DNA from: an uncultured Thalassolituus sp. | GTDB taxonomy: Bacteria; Pseudomonadota; Gammaproteobacteria; Pseudomonadales; Oceanobacteraceae | Reading direction: 5' to 3' | NCBI GenBank assembly: GCA_913061435.1 | Contig: CAJXUK010000001.1 | Coordinates: forward strand, 124,001-188,000 | DNA length: 64,000 nt | Shown: piece after piece, positions 24,775 to 33,311 of the stretch | Layout: every line of letters starts with the position of its first letter | Position numbering within the stretch: position 1 is the first letter of the stretch | The notes under the pieces: model-generated | What the model was told of the DNA's origin: nothing | The model's input: the letters and a program-made list of their open reading frames with translations, nothing else | The model's database searches: none | Made by a program: the position numbers and the translations under genes

Positions 24775-25767
24775 ATGACGCAAACTAAGCGTTTTTTGGT
24801 GTACGTTGCCTCAAATCATAAAGGTTTGGAAAGTGAGCGTTATGAGGTAGCTCGTCAGTTAGCTCGAATGGGGTTGTTAACTTGTGGGTTTCCGTGCCGA
24901 GAGGATACCACTCCTTATGATTGGAATCTTGCTAAGAGCCAAATTGAAGATGCCGATTTGTTCATTATGATTTTGGGTGATGACTGCGGCCCAATGGCAC
25001 CTACGGGCATTAGTTATCTGCATAGAGAGCTAGTATATGCTCAGTCTTTATCTAAACCTGTGTTGTCTTTTGTTAAAAATGCTTTGCCGTCACAACACCA
25101 AACAGAAGAGCAAAGGCGTTTAGCTGGTTTTCATACAGTGGTGTCTAAGGGAACTTTTAGATTATGGCATTTACGTGAAGAATTAACGGCTCATGTTAAA
25201 ACATCTGTTACTAATGCACTTAGCCATAAAACGGGTGGTTGGCTCAAGCTCCCATCGGAAAATTCGGTCGCGGTAAGCTCTGATAGATCAGTTAAGATGC
25301 CAGTTGAATCAAAGTTGGCCGACACAACCACTGTCGAGGATGCTAAGTCTGATAATAAAGAGTGGGCTTTACAAGCTAGGCAGCTATCTCGTTTGCAGTT
25401 CACGGCCAAGGTATATGAGGCAGGTAATAATACATTAGAAGAAATTTCGATTTCGCAGCGTTTAGATGTTTTATTTGCCTGTGCGGGTGAAATAATGAAA
25501 AGCCCTAGCAGTGAAGATAGATTGCGAAAAGGTTTTGAAAAGCTGGTGGAGGATGAAGTTAAGCGCCGTTTACTTGAGCAGCATCCCTCTGCTCATGCCA
25601 TCGATGATGTTAAAATAAACCGTAATCAATCGCAGCAGTTATTACAACAGTGGTTTAAATTGGGTCTGGTCGACAGTGTTAATCAGGGTGGTCGAAATGC
25701 TTGGCAATTAACACCAAAAGGAATAAAAAGAATCGTGGCCCTGCGGCTATCTAGACCGGCAGTGTAA
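24775..25767 (+). CDS. DUF4062 protein with possible C-terminal winged helix
   Basis: About 330 residues. The first 90 residues match DUF4062: FLVYVASNHKGLESERYEVARQL, then FPCREDTTPYDWNLAKSQIEDADLFIMILGDDCGP and GISYLHRELVYAQSLSKPVL. This is a small alpha/beta domain, usually attached to NTPase or STAND modules; here there is no NTPase. The middle is helical, and the end (QQLLQQWFKLGLVDSVNQGGRNAWQLTPKGIKRIV) looks like a winged helix. I chose ATG 24775 with GAAGGA just upstream; ATG 24763 is also possible. It stands alone, divergent from the YihI-like gene. Function unknown. Confidence 0.75.
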   Translation: MTQTKRFLVYVASNHKGLESERYEVARQLARMGLLTCGFPCREDTTPYDWNLAKSQIEDADLFIMILGDDCGPMAPTGISYLHRELVYAQSLSKPVLSFVKNALPSQHQTEEQRRLAGFHTVVSKGTFRLWHLREELTAHVKTSVTNALSHKTGGWLKLPSENSVAVSSDRSVKMPVESKLADTTTVEDAKSDNKEWALQARQLSRLQFTAKVYEAGNNTLEEISISQRLDVLFACAGEIMKSPSSEDRLRKGFEKLVEDEVKRRLLEQHPSAHAIDDVKINRNQSQQLLQQWFKLGLVDSVNQGGRNAWQLTPKGIKRIVALRLSRPAV

Positions 25768-25794
25768 TTACTCGACTAAATTGAGGTTATTACT

Positions 25795-26115
25795 TTAGGA
25801 CAAAAGAATCTTCTTTTCTTCAAACTCTTCTCGCATGCTGTTGCAAACAGTATCGCACAGGCTAAAAATGTAGGGTGCTGCAATGCTGAAGTAAGCCATG
25901 TTGCCTTCTTGGCGGCGAACAACCATTTGTTGGCCGCGCAAACTGGCTAAGTGCTTTGATATATTAGGTTGTGAGGCTTCGGTGCGGGCAACTAGCTCAC
26001 CAACACTGAGCTCACCTTGTTGTAATTCATGCAGAATACGCAAGCGCATTGGGTCTGCTAATAAACGGAAGCGCTGAGCTACAAGCTCAAGCATTTCTGG
26101 GGTCATGTCCGCCAT
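25795..26115 (-). CDS. ArsR-family transcriptional regulator
   Basis: About 106 residues with a winged helix-turn-helix: FRLLADPMRLRILHELQQGELSVGELVARTEASQPNISKHLASLRGQQMVVRRQEGNMAYFSI. The recognition helix is QPNISKHLASL. The usual metal ligand ELCVC is replaced by ELVAR, so classic arsenic or zinc sensing through that site is unlikely. Two cysteines near the end (LCDTVC) could sense thiols or metal. Starts at 26139 (TTG), 26115 and 26106 are all possible; I chose ATG 26115. It faces the DUF4062 gene and is divergent from apbE, so it may control either itself or apbE-nqrM. Confidence 0.88.
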   Translation of the reverse strand: MADMTPEMLELVAQRFRLLADPMRLRILHELQQGELSVGELVARTEASQPNISKHLASLRGQQMVVRRQEGNMAYFSIAAPYIFSLCDTVCNSMREEFEEKKILLS

Positions 26116-26345
26116 TTCATTACTCGATAATAAAAACAATATTCTAATTTTAAACCAATTTTTAAAAATTCTATATTCTTTTCTGGTAATTTAGTTCTAT
26201 TGACAATTACCTAAGTATTTAACGAGATTGGTTTTTGTCGCGGGTCAGGTATGGGTTAGCCCGCAACAATCCGTTATACTGGGCAGCGATTAAACATCTT
26301 ATTTATTAATTTTAGCTATTTTTCAAACAGCTAGGGGATTTGAAG

Positions 26346-27512
26346 TTGCAGCGTTTACAGTTTATGTCTGTTGTAATTGTGGTTTTATCTTTGATATCCC
26401 TTCAGGGGTGTTCACCTGCTGCTCCTGCTATTAATAAAATATCCGGCCCGACCATGGGTACTCAATACCATATAAGTTGGGTGAGTCGCTATCAGCGACA
26501 AGAAGATTTATTAAGTGAGCAGAGGAAAATTCAGGCTGATATCGATAATATTTTAATCGATATTAATAAAAGCATGTCTACTTATGATCCGAATTCAGAG
26601 TTGTCAGCTATTAATGCAAACTTTGTCAGTGGTCTTGAGTCTAATGAGGATGATTTATTGTCTTCACCTTTGTCGTCACCTTCGTCATCACGGATGCCTT
26701 CAGTAATCGGTCAATGGCAATCTATAAGCCCGGGTTTGTATCAAGTGCTTATGATGTCTATGCAAATAGGTATTAAGTCGGCGGGTGCTTTTGATGTGAC
26801 CGTTGGGCCTCTGGTTAATTTATGGGGGTTTGGTCCTGACACTCGCTCTAATAAAGCGCCAACACCAAAAAGTATATCCACAGCTTTGACTCAAGTTGGT
26901 GCATCCGCCATAAATATTCGCCAAAAAGATAATGGCTATCAGCTCAAACTCAATGCGCCGCGTTATATTGATTTGTCGGCTATTGCCAAGGGATATGCTG
27001 TGGATGTGATTGCCAATTATTTGCAAGGTCATGATATCCATGGTTTTTTGGTTGAGGTGGGTGGTGAAATAGCCGCTTTTGGAACAAAAAGCAGTGTTAC
27101 TGCTGCTGATGTCTCTGGGCCGCCATGGCGTATTGCAATAGAGGCACCAGCAGATGGCCAGCGAAATGCACAATTAGTTATACCGTTATCAAATATGGCA
27201 ATTGCAACATCAGGTGATTACCGCAATTATTTTGAAGAAAATGGTAAGCGTTTTTCACATACTATTGATGGCAGAACAGGGTATCCTATTGAACATAATC
27301 TGGCTTCGGTATCTGTATTGCACAAATCGTCTGCGATTGCTGATGGTTGGGCAACCGCACTCTCTGTTTTGGGTGCAGAGCAGGGCTTAAAAATAGCAGA
27401 AGAACATAATTTAGCAGCGTTATTTATTCAAAGAACTTCTGCGGGTTTTGAGCAAAGTGCTAGTCAGCAATTTCAGCAATTTCAGCAATTTAAACAAAAT
27501 ATTAAACAGTAA
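26346..27512 (+). CDS. apbE: FAD:protein FMN transferase ApbE (lipoprotein)
   Basis: ApbE attaches FMN covalently to Thr in target flavoproteins such as NqrB and NqrC of the sodium-pumping NADH:quinone reductase. The core is present: GPTMGTQYHISW near the start, TVGPLVNLWGFGP, DLSAIAKGYAVDVI, GFLVEVGGEIAAFG, the metal-binding SGDYRNYFEENGKRFSHTIDGRTGYP and SAIADGWATALSVLG. A signal peptide ends in lipobox LQGC (Cys22), placing it in the periplasm. I chose TTG 26346, 8 bases after AGGGG. TTG 26340 or ATG 26364 are alternatives. The 3' end carries three tandem 9-base repeats (27465-27491), coding QQF three times. Confidence 0.94.
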   Translation: MQRLQFMSVVIVVLSLISLQGCSPAAPAINKISGPTMGTQYHISWVSRYQRQEDLLSEQRKIQADIDNILIDINKSMSTYDPNSELSAINANFVSGLESNEDDLLSSPLSSPSSSRMPSVIGQWQSISPGLYQVLMMSMQIGIKSAGAFDVTVGPLVNLWGFGPDTRSNKAPTPKSISTALTQVGASAINIRQKDNGYQLKLNAPRYIDLSAIAKGYAVDVIANYLQGHDIHGFLVEVGGEIAAFGTKSSVTAADVSGPPWRIAIEAPADGQRNAQLVIPLSNMAIATSGDYRNYFEENGKRFSHTIDGRTGYPIEHNLASVSVLHKSSAIADGWATALSVLGAEQGLKIAEEHNLAALFIQRTSAGFEQSASQQFQQFQQFKQNIKQ

Positions 27513-27529
27513 TTTAGGAGAAACGCACC

Positions 27530-27772
27530 ATGGCAACATTGGTTATTGTATTTAGCGTAATGGTTTTATTTATTATTTTGATGTCGGCTGGTATCTTGCT
27601 GGGCGGTAAGCCCATAAGTGGTTCGTGTGGCGGTATGTCAGCAGTGGGAATGAAAGGGGCTTGTGATGTTTGTGGCGGTGATTTAGAGAAGTGTGAATCA
27701 ATCAAAGATCCCATTCGCCAAGAAGCTGAGGACTTGTTTTATGACGCATCTATTAAAAAAGATGATAAATGA
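27530..27772 (+). CDS. nqrM: Na+-NQR maturation protein NqrM
   Basis: 80 residues. One N-terminal membrane helix (VIVFSVMVLFIILMSAGILL), then a Cys-rich segment: GSCGGMSAVGMKGACDVCGGDLEKCE. NqrM uses these cysteines to deliver iron to the Fe centre between NqrD and NqrE. AGGAG precedes the ATG by about 8 bases. It follows apbE after 17 bases, the usual apbE-nqrM pair. In many genomes this pair directly follows nqrABCDEF, but here an ArsR gene lies upstream, so the complex must be encoded elsewhere. Confidence 0.95.
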   Translation: MATLVIVFSVMVLFIILMSAGILLGGKPISGSCGGMSAVGMKGACDVCGGDLEKCESIKDPIRQEAEDLFYDASIKKDDK

Positions 27773-27992
27773 GCAATAAAAACAAGCATGATTGCAAAAT
27801 GGCACGATAAAATTGATCAGTGTCATCGCTCAATAGCCCTAATACTTTAGTCTCTATCTTTTAATTCGATTGGTTAAATGGAACGGGCTTACGTACAATA
27901 AATTATACGTTTTTAAGTGTTTTAATAATCAAAATAATAACCAAGCCATCAAAATCACATGAGTGATGACAGCCATAAGGGCGGAATATAAC

Positions 27993-29387
27993 ATGCCAGA
28001 TTTACATTACGATGTCGTAATTATTGGTTCAGGTCCCGCAGGGGAAGGTGCTGCAATGAATGCAGCTAAAAAAGGGAAAAATGTTGCGGTAATTGAAAAT
28101 CGAAACATGGTTGGCGGGAATTGCACCCACTTAGGCACGATTCCATCAAAAGCATTGCGTCATGCGGTTAAGCAAATTATTCAATTCAATACCAACCCCA
28201 TGTTTCGTGACATAGATGGTCCGCGCTGGTTTTCTTTTCCCAGTGTGATGCGCAATGCTCAGCAAGTTATTGCTAAACAAGTGAAAGTAAGAACTGAATT
28301 TTATGGTCGTAACCGGGTGACCTTACATACCGGGCAAGCAAAATTTATTGATCCTAATACCATCGATATTTTAACCCCTTCTTCGACTAATCACACTCGT
28401 GTCCATGCCGAGCAAATTGTCATTGCAACGGGTTCTAGCCCTTGGCGTCCTGATAATATCGACTTCTCTCACAGTCGTGTGTACGACTCTGACAGTATTC
28501 TCGAATTAGAGCATACCCCTCGTACAATGATTATTTATGGTGCAGGTGTAATTGGCTGTGAATATGCTTCAATATTTTCTGGTTTGGGTGTCAAAGTTGA
28601 TTTAATTCATCCTGGAGATCGTTTGTTAAACTTTCTAGATGATGAAATTTCAGATGCTTTAAGTTATCACTTACGAGATAAAGGCGCTTTAATACGCCAT
28701 AACGAAGATTTTGATTCTATTGATGCTAATGATCGCTTTGTTACGCTAAGAATGAAGTCGGGTAAGCAAGTAAAAGCTGACGCTTTTTTATGGTGTGCTG
28801 GCCGTTCTGGCAATACCAAAGGTTTAGGTTTGGAAAATACTGGTCTTGAGCCAAACTCACGTGGTCAGCTTGATGTGGACCAAAGCTATCGCACAGCAGT
28901 TGACCATATTTATGCGATTGGTGACGTAATTGGCTGGCCTGCTTTGGCATCCGCTGCTTATGATCAAGGTCGCGCTGCTGCTGCAGACATAACCGATCTT
29001 GAAGATTTTCGATTTGTTAGTGAAGTTCCTACGGGTATTTATACCATTCCTGAAATTAGCTCGGTCGGTAAAAATGAACGTGAGTTGACCGAAGCGAAGA
29101 TTCCTTATGAAGTAGGGCAGGCTTTCTTTAAAAACATTGCTCGTGCTCAAATCACCCAGGAAGGTGTGGGTATGTTAAAGATACTTTTTCACCGCGATAC
29201 CTTAGAGTTGTTAGGTGTTCATTGCTTTGGTGACCAAGCGGCCGAGATTGTTCATATTGGACAAGCTATTATGAGCCAAGAAGGTTCAGGCAACACGTTA
29301 AAGTACTTTGTAAACACGACCTTTAATTATCCTACGATGGCAGAAGCCTATCGCATTGCAGCTTTGAATGGTTTAAATAAGCTTTAA
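27993..29387 (+). CDS. sthA: Soluble pyridine nucleotide transhydrogenase
   Basis: This FAD enzyme moves reducing equivalents between NADPH and NAD+. The N-terminal FAD motif [10 protein letters not shown] follows [21 protein letters not shown] replaces the redox-active CxxxxC of lipoamide dehydrogenase by C-THLGT, the hallmark of SthA. The NAD(P) motif is [12 protein letters not shown], and the C-terminal dimer domain has [19 protein letters not shown] 27993 was chosen; the frame reaches back to GTG 27963. Length (464) is normal. A good terminator follows at 29410-29451. In related genomes sthA often sits near nqrM, as here. Confidence 0.95.
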   Translation: MPDLHYDVVIIGSGPAGEGAAMNAAKKGKNVAVIENRNMVGGNCTHLGTIPSKALRHAVKQIIQFNTNPMFRDIDGPRWFSFPSVMRNAQQVIAKQVKVRTEFYGRNRVTLHTGQAKFIDPNTIDILTPSSTNHTRVHAEQIVIATGSSPWRPDNIDFSHSRVYDSDSILELEHTPRTMIIYGAGVIGCEYASIFSGLGVKVDLIHPGDRLLNFLDDEISDALSYHLRDKGALIRHNEDFDSIDANDRFVTLRMKSGKQVKADAFLWCAGRSGNTKGLGLENTGLEPNSRGQLDVDQSYRTAVDHIYAIGDVIGWPALASAAYDQGRAAAADITDLEDFRFVSEVPTGIYTIPEISSVGKNERELTEAKIPYEVGQAFFKNIARAQITQEGVGMLKILFHRDTLELLGVHCFGDQAAEIVHIGQAIMSQEGSGNTLKYFVNTTFNYPTMAEAYRIAALNGLNKL

Positions 29388-29409
29388 GCCATTTTCCTTA
29401 TTTAATCTT

Positions 29410-29451
29410 AAGCCAGTGACGGTAGTTATACATACCGCGCTGGTTTTTTTT
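29410..29451 (+). terminator. Rho-independent terminator after sthA
   Basis: AAGCCAGTGACGGTA pairs with TACCGCGCTGGTT, a stem of about 12 pairs with two small bulges around the loop GTTATACA, followed by eight T. It ends the sthA message, 23 bases after its stop, and separates it from the convergent tus-like gene. Confidence 0.85.
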
Positions 29452-29467
29452 AGCTGGTTCTTAAAAA

Positions 29468-30367
29468 CTAACCCAGGTAACGATGAACCCGCAGGCTGGG
29501 TAAAAATACCTCTTCAGATATTTTAAAATCATTTCTGGCAGTGCGCGTTCTGGCTGCAGGTGGCTGGTCGTCAATTTGGTTAAATCTTGGTAATAAGGGA
29601 TTGCTGTCTTCTGGTACTAGTAGCGGTAGAGAAACATTCATGGCTTTGCGAATGGTTTCAATGTGGCCGTTTTCATTTTTCTGCTGAAACACAAGATTGG
29701 CCCTAACAACGGGGGCTTGAGTTTGAATTTGGGCTAGCAATTCATGCTCGGGCAGGGTGTTTAATTTTTGCAACTGTTGTTGAATATGCTGTTTATCCTC
29801 TCCCATGGCCAGTAACTTCGCTTGTGCATCGGCAATGGTCATTTTTTTAATGCTGCGACCATTGCTATACCAAGTAAAGCCTATTTTTTCTGGTCGTTTA
29901 GCCAAAATAGGAATGTGACGGTAAATCTGTTTAAGGTGAATTCGACTTAAGCCGGTAAAATACAATTGTTCTCTTAAATTATGGTGACGTTTATTAAGTT
30001 GAGATTTTTCATTAAGCCACCAGTCTTTGTGGTTCTTTTGTACGCTTTGTACGAGTTTCTTAAAGTCATCTTTAGCCCTATTTACCGAGTGCGCTAAATC
30101 TATTAAGTTGTCATTTGCCATGACCAGACCATAACAACTTCGTGTTTCACGACCATCTTGCTGATCTTTGTACCAGATATCTTGATAATAGCTTCGCGCT
30201 TTTTCCAGCTCAGCTAAATTTTCCTCGCCTTCACTTAATGCAACCCAGCATTTAGGCTGCTGAATTTTTAACTGTCGACAAAATTCAGCAAGATTTAAAG
30301 TTAAACTATCAAAAGCATCTACTAGGTCGGTACTTGTAACTGTCAGCTGATCATTAAAATGTGTCAT
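29468..30367 (-). CDS. tus: Tus-like DNA replication terminus site-binding protein
   Basis: 299 residues against 309 for E. coli Tus, which binds Ter sites and stops forks arriving from one side. Similarity by eye is strongest in the middle: YRHIPILAKRPEKIGFTWYSNGRSIKKMT against HRHLPGL...LRFGWANKHIIKNLH. The C-terminal half also fits: a PVVRANLVF strand corresponds to PIARVW, a FNQID segment to LLNYD, and FLPSLRVHRYLG to LIIPRLHLYVAD. It is rich in Lys/Arg/Gln, as expected for DNA binding. It overlaps the TerB-family gene by 4 bases (ATGA). I found no sequence in the window matching the E. coli Ter core, so its site and activity are unknown. Confidence 0.68.
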   Translation of the reverse strand: MTHFNDQLTVTSTDLVDAFDSLTLNLAEFCRQLKIQQPKCWVALSEGEENLAELEKARSYYQDIWYKDQQDGRETRSCYGLVMANDNLIDLAHSVNRAKDDFKKLVQSVQKNHKDWWLNEKSQLNKRHHNLREQLYFTGLSRIHLKQIYRHIPILAKRPEKIGFTWYSNGRSIKKMTIADAQAKLLAMGEDKQHIQQQLQKLNTLPEHELLAQIQTQAPVVRANLVFQQKNENGHIETIRKAMNVSLPLLVPEDSNPLLPRFNQIDDQPPAARTRTARNDFKISEEVFLPSLRVHRYLG

Positions 30368-30807
30368 TCAATAGCCGTATTTTTTACTTTGTTGCGCGTT
30401 TGAATGAAATCACTGTGTGACACATATAAAAGATCCGCTATGCGGCGGATCATGTGTTCTTCGTATTTGTCCAATTGTTGATCGCTGTAGGCAACTTTCC
30501 AAAGAGATTCAATTAACAGCACTTTCTCGTCGTAACTGTAATGATCATTAATAACCTCTGTAAACTGGAATAAATCATTGGCATCATGAACATGCTGCAT
30601 GGCAGATGATAGCAGTTCATCGGTTACTTCGCGTGTTAAAAACAAAGTATCGAATAAAATTTGCTTTATGACTTCTGATTCATCTTCATTCAATTGGTTA
30701 TCAGCATTCATGATTTCAACCAAAAGAGCCGCCGCGGCCAATTCTGGTTTATGTGCTTTGCTTTGTTCTTCTTGTTGCTGAAAATACGTCAGCATTTTCT
30801 TAATCAT
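30364..30807 (-). CDS. TerB-family protein
   Basis: 147 residues, all helical. It matches the tellurite-resistance TerB fold, with two acidic metal-binding-like repeats: MNADNQLNEDESEVIKQILF and VAYSDQQLDKYEEHMIRRIADLLYVS. The single TerB domain is widespread without the ter operon, and its function in such cases is not known. AGGAG lies 6 bases before the ATG. It is 15 bases after transaldolase and shares ATGA with the tus-like gene, so it is the middle gene of a three-gene unit. It has nothing to do with the Ter DNA sites despite the name. Confidence 0.88.
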   Translation of the reverse strand: MIKKMLTYFQQQEEQSKAHKPELAAAALLVEIMNADNQLNEDESEVIKQILFDTLFLTREVTDELLSSAMQHVHDANDLFQFTEVINDHYSYDEKVLLIESLWKVAYSDQQLDKYEEHMIRRIADLLYVSHSDFIQTRNKVKNTAIE

Positions 30808-30822
30808 GCTTAACTCCTATTG

Positions 30823-31815
30823 TTACGAATGTTCCGCAGCTTGAATACGAGAGGTAAGTAAAGACTCTAATGACTCTTGGTCTATTGCAAAACGACGTAT
30901 GCCATCAGCAAGCTTGTCATGCGCCATTGGATCGTTGTTCAGTTGCCATCTAAATTGAGCTTCAGTTAAGGGTTCAGGCGCATCGGTGATGTTTTTAGCT
31001 GGAAACAACTGCTGCTGTAACGGATTTCTGTCTGATTCTAGCTCGGCCAGTAGGTCTGGGCTTATGGTTAAACGATCGCAGCCTGCAAGAGCCTCAATTT
31101 CACCGGTATTACGGAAGCTAGCACCCATAACAATAGTTTTAAATCCATGTGATTTATAAAAATTATAAATAGCAGTAACAGAGATAACACCAGGATCGTC
31201 GTTCGCTGCATATTCTTTAATGTCTGTATTGGTTTTATGCCAATCTAATATACGGCCGACAAAAGGAGAGATTAAGGTAGCACCCGCCTCGGCGCTAGCT
31301 TGCGCTTGAGCAAAATTAAACAGCAGTGTGAGGTTGCAATGAATACCTTCGGATTCAAGGATTTTAGCTGCTTGAATGCCTTCCCAAGTCGATGCGATTT
31401 TAATTAAAATGCGATCAGAAGAAACTCCCGCATCTTGATATAAACGGATTAATTTACGGGCTTTTGCAACGGTTGCCGCGGTGTTAAAAGAGAGGCGTGC
31501 ATCAACTTCAGTGGAAATTACACCGGGTATGCTGGTTAGTATTTCACAGCCAATATTAACAGCCAGTTTATCACTAACATTTTCGAGCGTTGTTTTACTT
31601 GTAGTCTCTTGCCCCTTGATATTTAAGGCCCAGCTAATCGCATCGTCAATTAAATGCTGGTAGCTAGGTAATGCTGCCGCTTTTAAAATTAATGATGGAT
31701 TGGTGGTTGCATCAACCGGTTTGAATTGTTTAATGGCTTCTATGTCGCCAGTATCGGCAACCACTGTTGTCATGGACTTTAATGCATCGAGTTTGTTGTT
31801 TGCTTGAGCAGACAT
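30823..31815 (-). CDS. tal: Transaldolase
   Basis: This enzyme of the non-oxidative pentose phosphate pathway moves a dihydroxyacetone unit from sedoheptulose-7-phosphate to glyceraldehyde-3-phosphate. The signature DATTNPSLI lies at 35-43, and the Schiff-base lysine is K139 in [11 protein letters not shown] (K132 in E. coli TalB). [11 protein letters not shown] and [11 protein letters not shown] complete the active site. Length (330) is slightly above E. coli (317), the extra being C-terminal. It is the first gene of tal-terB-tus. The 209 bases between it and dusA contain no gene. Confidence 0.96.
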   Translation of the reverse strand: MSAQANNKLDALKSMTTVVADTGDIEAIKQFKPVDATTNPSLILKAAALPSYQHLIDDAISWALNIKGQETTSKTTLENVSDKLAVNIGCEILTSIPGVISTEVDARLSFNTAATVAKARKLIRLYQDAGVSSDRILIKIASTWEGIQAAKILESEGIHCNLTLLFNFAQAQASAEAGATLISPFVGRILDWHKTNTDIKEYAANDDPGVISVTAIYNFYKSHGFKTIVMGASFRNTGEIEALAGCDRLTISPDLLAELESDRNPLQQQLFPAKNITDAPEPLTEAQFRWQLNNDPMAHDKLADGIRRFAIDQESLESLLTSRIQAAEHS

Positions 31816-32024
31816 GCTAATTCCTTAAAAGCTTTAAGATATTTATAATTTTTATACCGTTAAATAATAATATCAGCTTCTACTTAATAGCTATTGGAGT
31901 CAAGGATTTACTAGAATCAAATAGCTATACAGTCAAATGTTGGGTGATGCAGGGAGTAGTTGCCTTAGATCGCGTTGTAAAACAATTAGGGTAGAACTTA
32001 ATTGATGAATTAGAAGTTGCTTAA

Positions 32025-33089
32025 TCAGATAGACGTTGATTGATCAAAAGCTTCACGACGGGCTAATGCCTCTAAGCGATTAATCTCATTTTCTTCTTCT
32101 GTGGGTACCTTTGCCAATGCAGCCTGCAAAACCTCTAAGCCAGAACCGCGCTTGTGAGCGTTTTCACTGATATAGCGACGAAACTGACGTGCACCCGGTT
32201 GCCCGTGAAAAATACCTAAAATATGGCGGGTGATGTGCGAGAGAAAAACGTCTTTTGACAACTGCTTTTCGATATAAGGCATAAAATTTTCTATAACTTG
32301 ATGACGAGAGGGTATGTTTTTTTCTCTGCCATAAAAAATATGATCGACTTGCGCCAAAATATAAGGGTTATGGTATGCCTCGCGGCCTACCATCACACCA
32401 TCTAAGTGGTTTAATTGTTGCTGCATCTGTTCAATTTGATTTAGCCCGCCATTAATCAGAATTTCCAAGTCAGGAAAATCTTGTTTAAGTTGATAAACCC
32501 AATCGTATTTTAAGGGTGGAATTTCTCGATTTTCTTTCGGAGACAGCCCTTGCAGTATGGCCTTGCGGGCATGGACAATGAAGGTTTTGCAGCCAGTTTT
32601 TGCAATAGTGTCAACAAATTTAACCAGTTCTGGATAAGAGTCTTGATCATCTATACCGATGCGATGCTTAACGGTGACATCGATATCAACAGCGTCTTGC
32701 ATTGCTTTTATACCATCGGCAACCAGCTGAGGATGGCCCATTAAACAAGCACCGATCATGTTGTTTTGGACGCGATCGCTAGGGCAACCAACGTTTAAAT
32801 TAACCTCATCGTATCCCCATTGTTGGGCATACTTAGCGCACTGGGCTAAATCTTGAGTATTACTACCACCCAATTGTAAGGCTATAGGGTGTTCTTCTTG
32901 TCCGTAAGCTAAAAAACGATCACGGTCGCCATTAATAATTGCCCCTGTGGTTACCATCTCGGTATAAAGAACGGCATCACCAGTTAATAATCGCCAAAAT
33001 TGACGGCAGTGAGAATCACTCCATTCCATCATGGGTGCCGTTGTGAAGCGACGATCAAGTTTTAAATCTGTATTTGTAGCAGAGGGCAT
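32025..33089 (-). CDS. dusA: tRNA-dihydrouridine(20/20a) synthase DusA
   Basis: Flavoprotein that reduces uridines 20 and 20a in the tRNA D-loop with NADPH. The N-terminal RRFTTAPMMEWSDSHCRQFWRLL is typical of DusA, and the catalytic Cys lies in NLNVGCPSDRVQNNMIGACLM. FIVHARKAILQGLSPKENREIPPL and INGGLNQIEQM, together with DGVMVGREAYHNPYIL, form the FMN site. The C-terminal HILGIFHGQPGARQFRRYISE is DusA-specific and separates it from DusB and DusC. Length (354) is normal. It is divergent from the SQR-like gene. Confidence 0.96.
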   Translation of the reverse strand: MPSATNTDLKLDRRFTTAPMMEWSDSHCRQFWRLLTGDAVLYTEMVTTGAIINGDRDRFLAYGQEEHPIALQLGGSNTQDLAQCAKYAQQWGYDEVNLNVGCPSDRVQNNMIGACLMGHPQLVADGIKAMQDAVDIDVTVKHRIGIDDQDSYPELVKFVDTIAKTGCKTFIVHARKAILQGLSPKENREIPPLKYDWVYQLKQDFPDLEILINGGLNQIEQMQQQLNHLDGVMVGREAYHNPYILAQVDHIFYGREKNIPSRHQVIENFMPYIEKQLSKDVFLSHITRHILGIFHGQPGARQFRRYISENAHKRGSGLEVLQAALAKVPTEEENEINRLEALARREAFDQSTSI

Positions 33090-33311
33090 AATGAACCGAA
33101 TTATGAATCAATAGAAAATGCGCATTCTAGCACAATCCATTGCAAGATTTCTGCCGCTGATGTTATGCGTCTTGGCTGAATAAGATCAGCGAATTCTCTT
33201 TGTTTGTTTAGCGTATTATTAATCAATTGAATGTCATGATAAACTTAATTCGAATAGTCGCATTCAGTAATATACTTTTTTAAATTCAATGAAATTGAGG
33301 CTTAGGTAAGC

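Noticed and set aside
27891-27910. ACGTA...TACGT dyad before sthA as an operator
   Set aside because: Five-base arms in AT-rich DNA are too weak to support a regulatory call.
31965-31990. GCGTTGTAAAACAATTAG as a Ter-like site near the tus-like gene
   Set aside because: It shares GTTGTAA with the E. coli Ter core but lacks the critical C that follows and the rest of the consensus.
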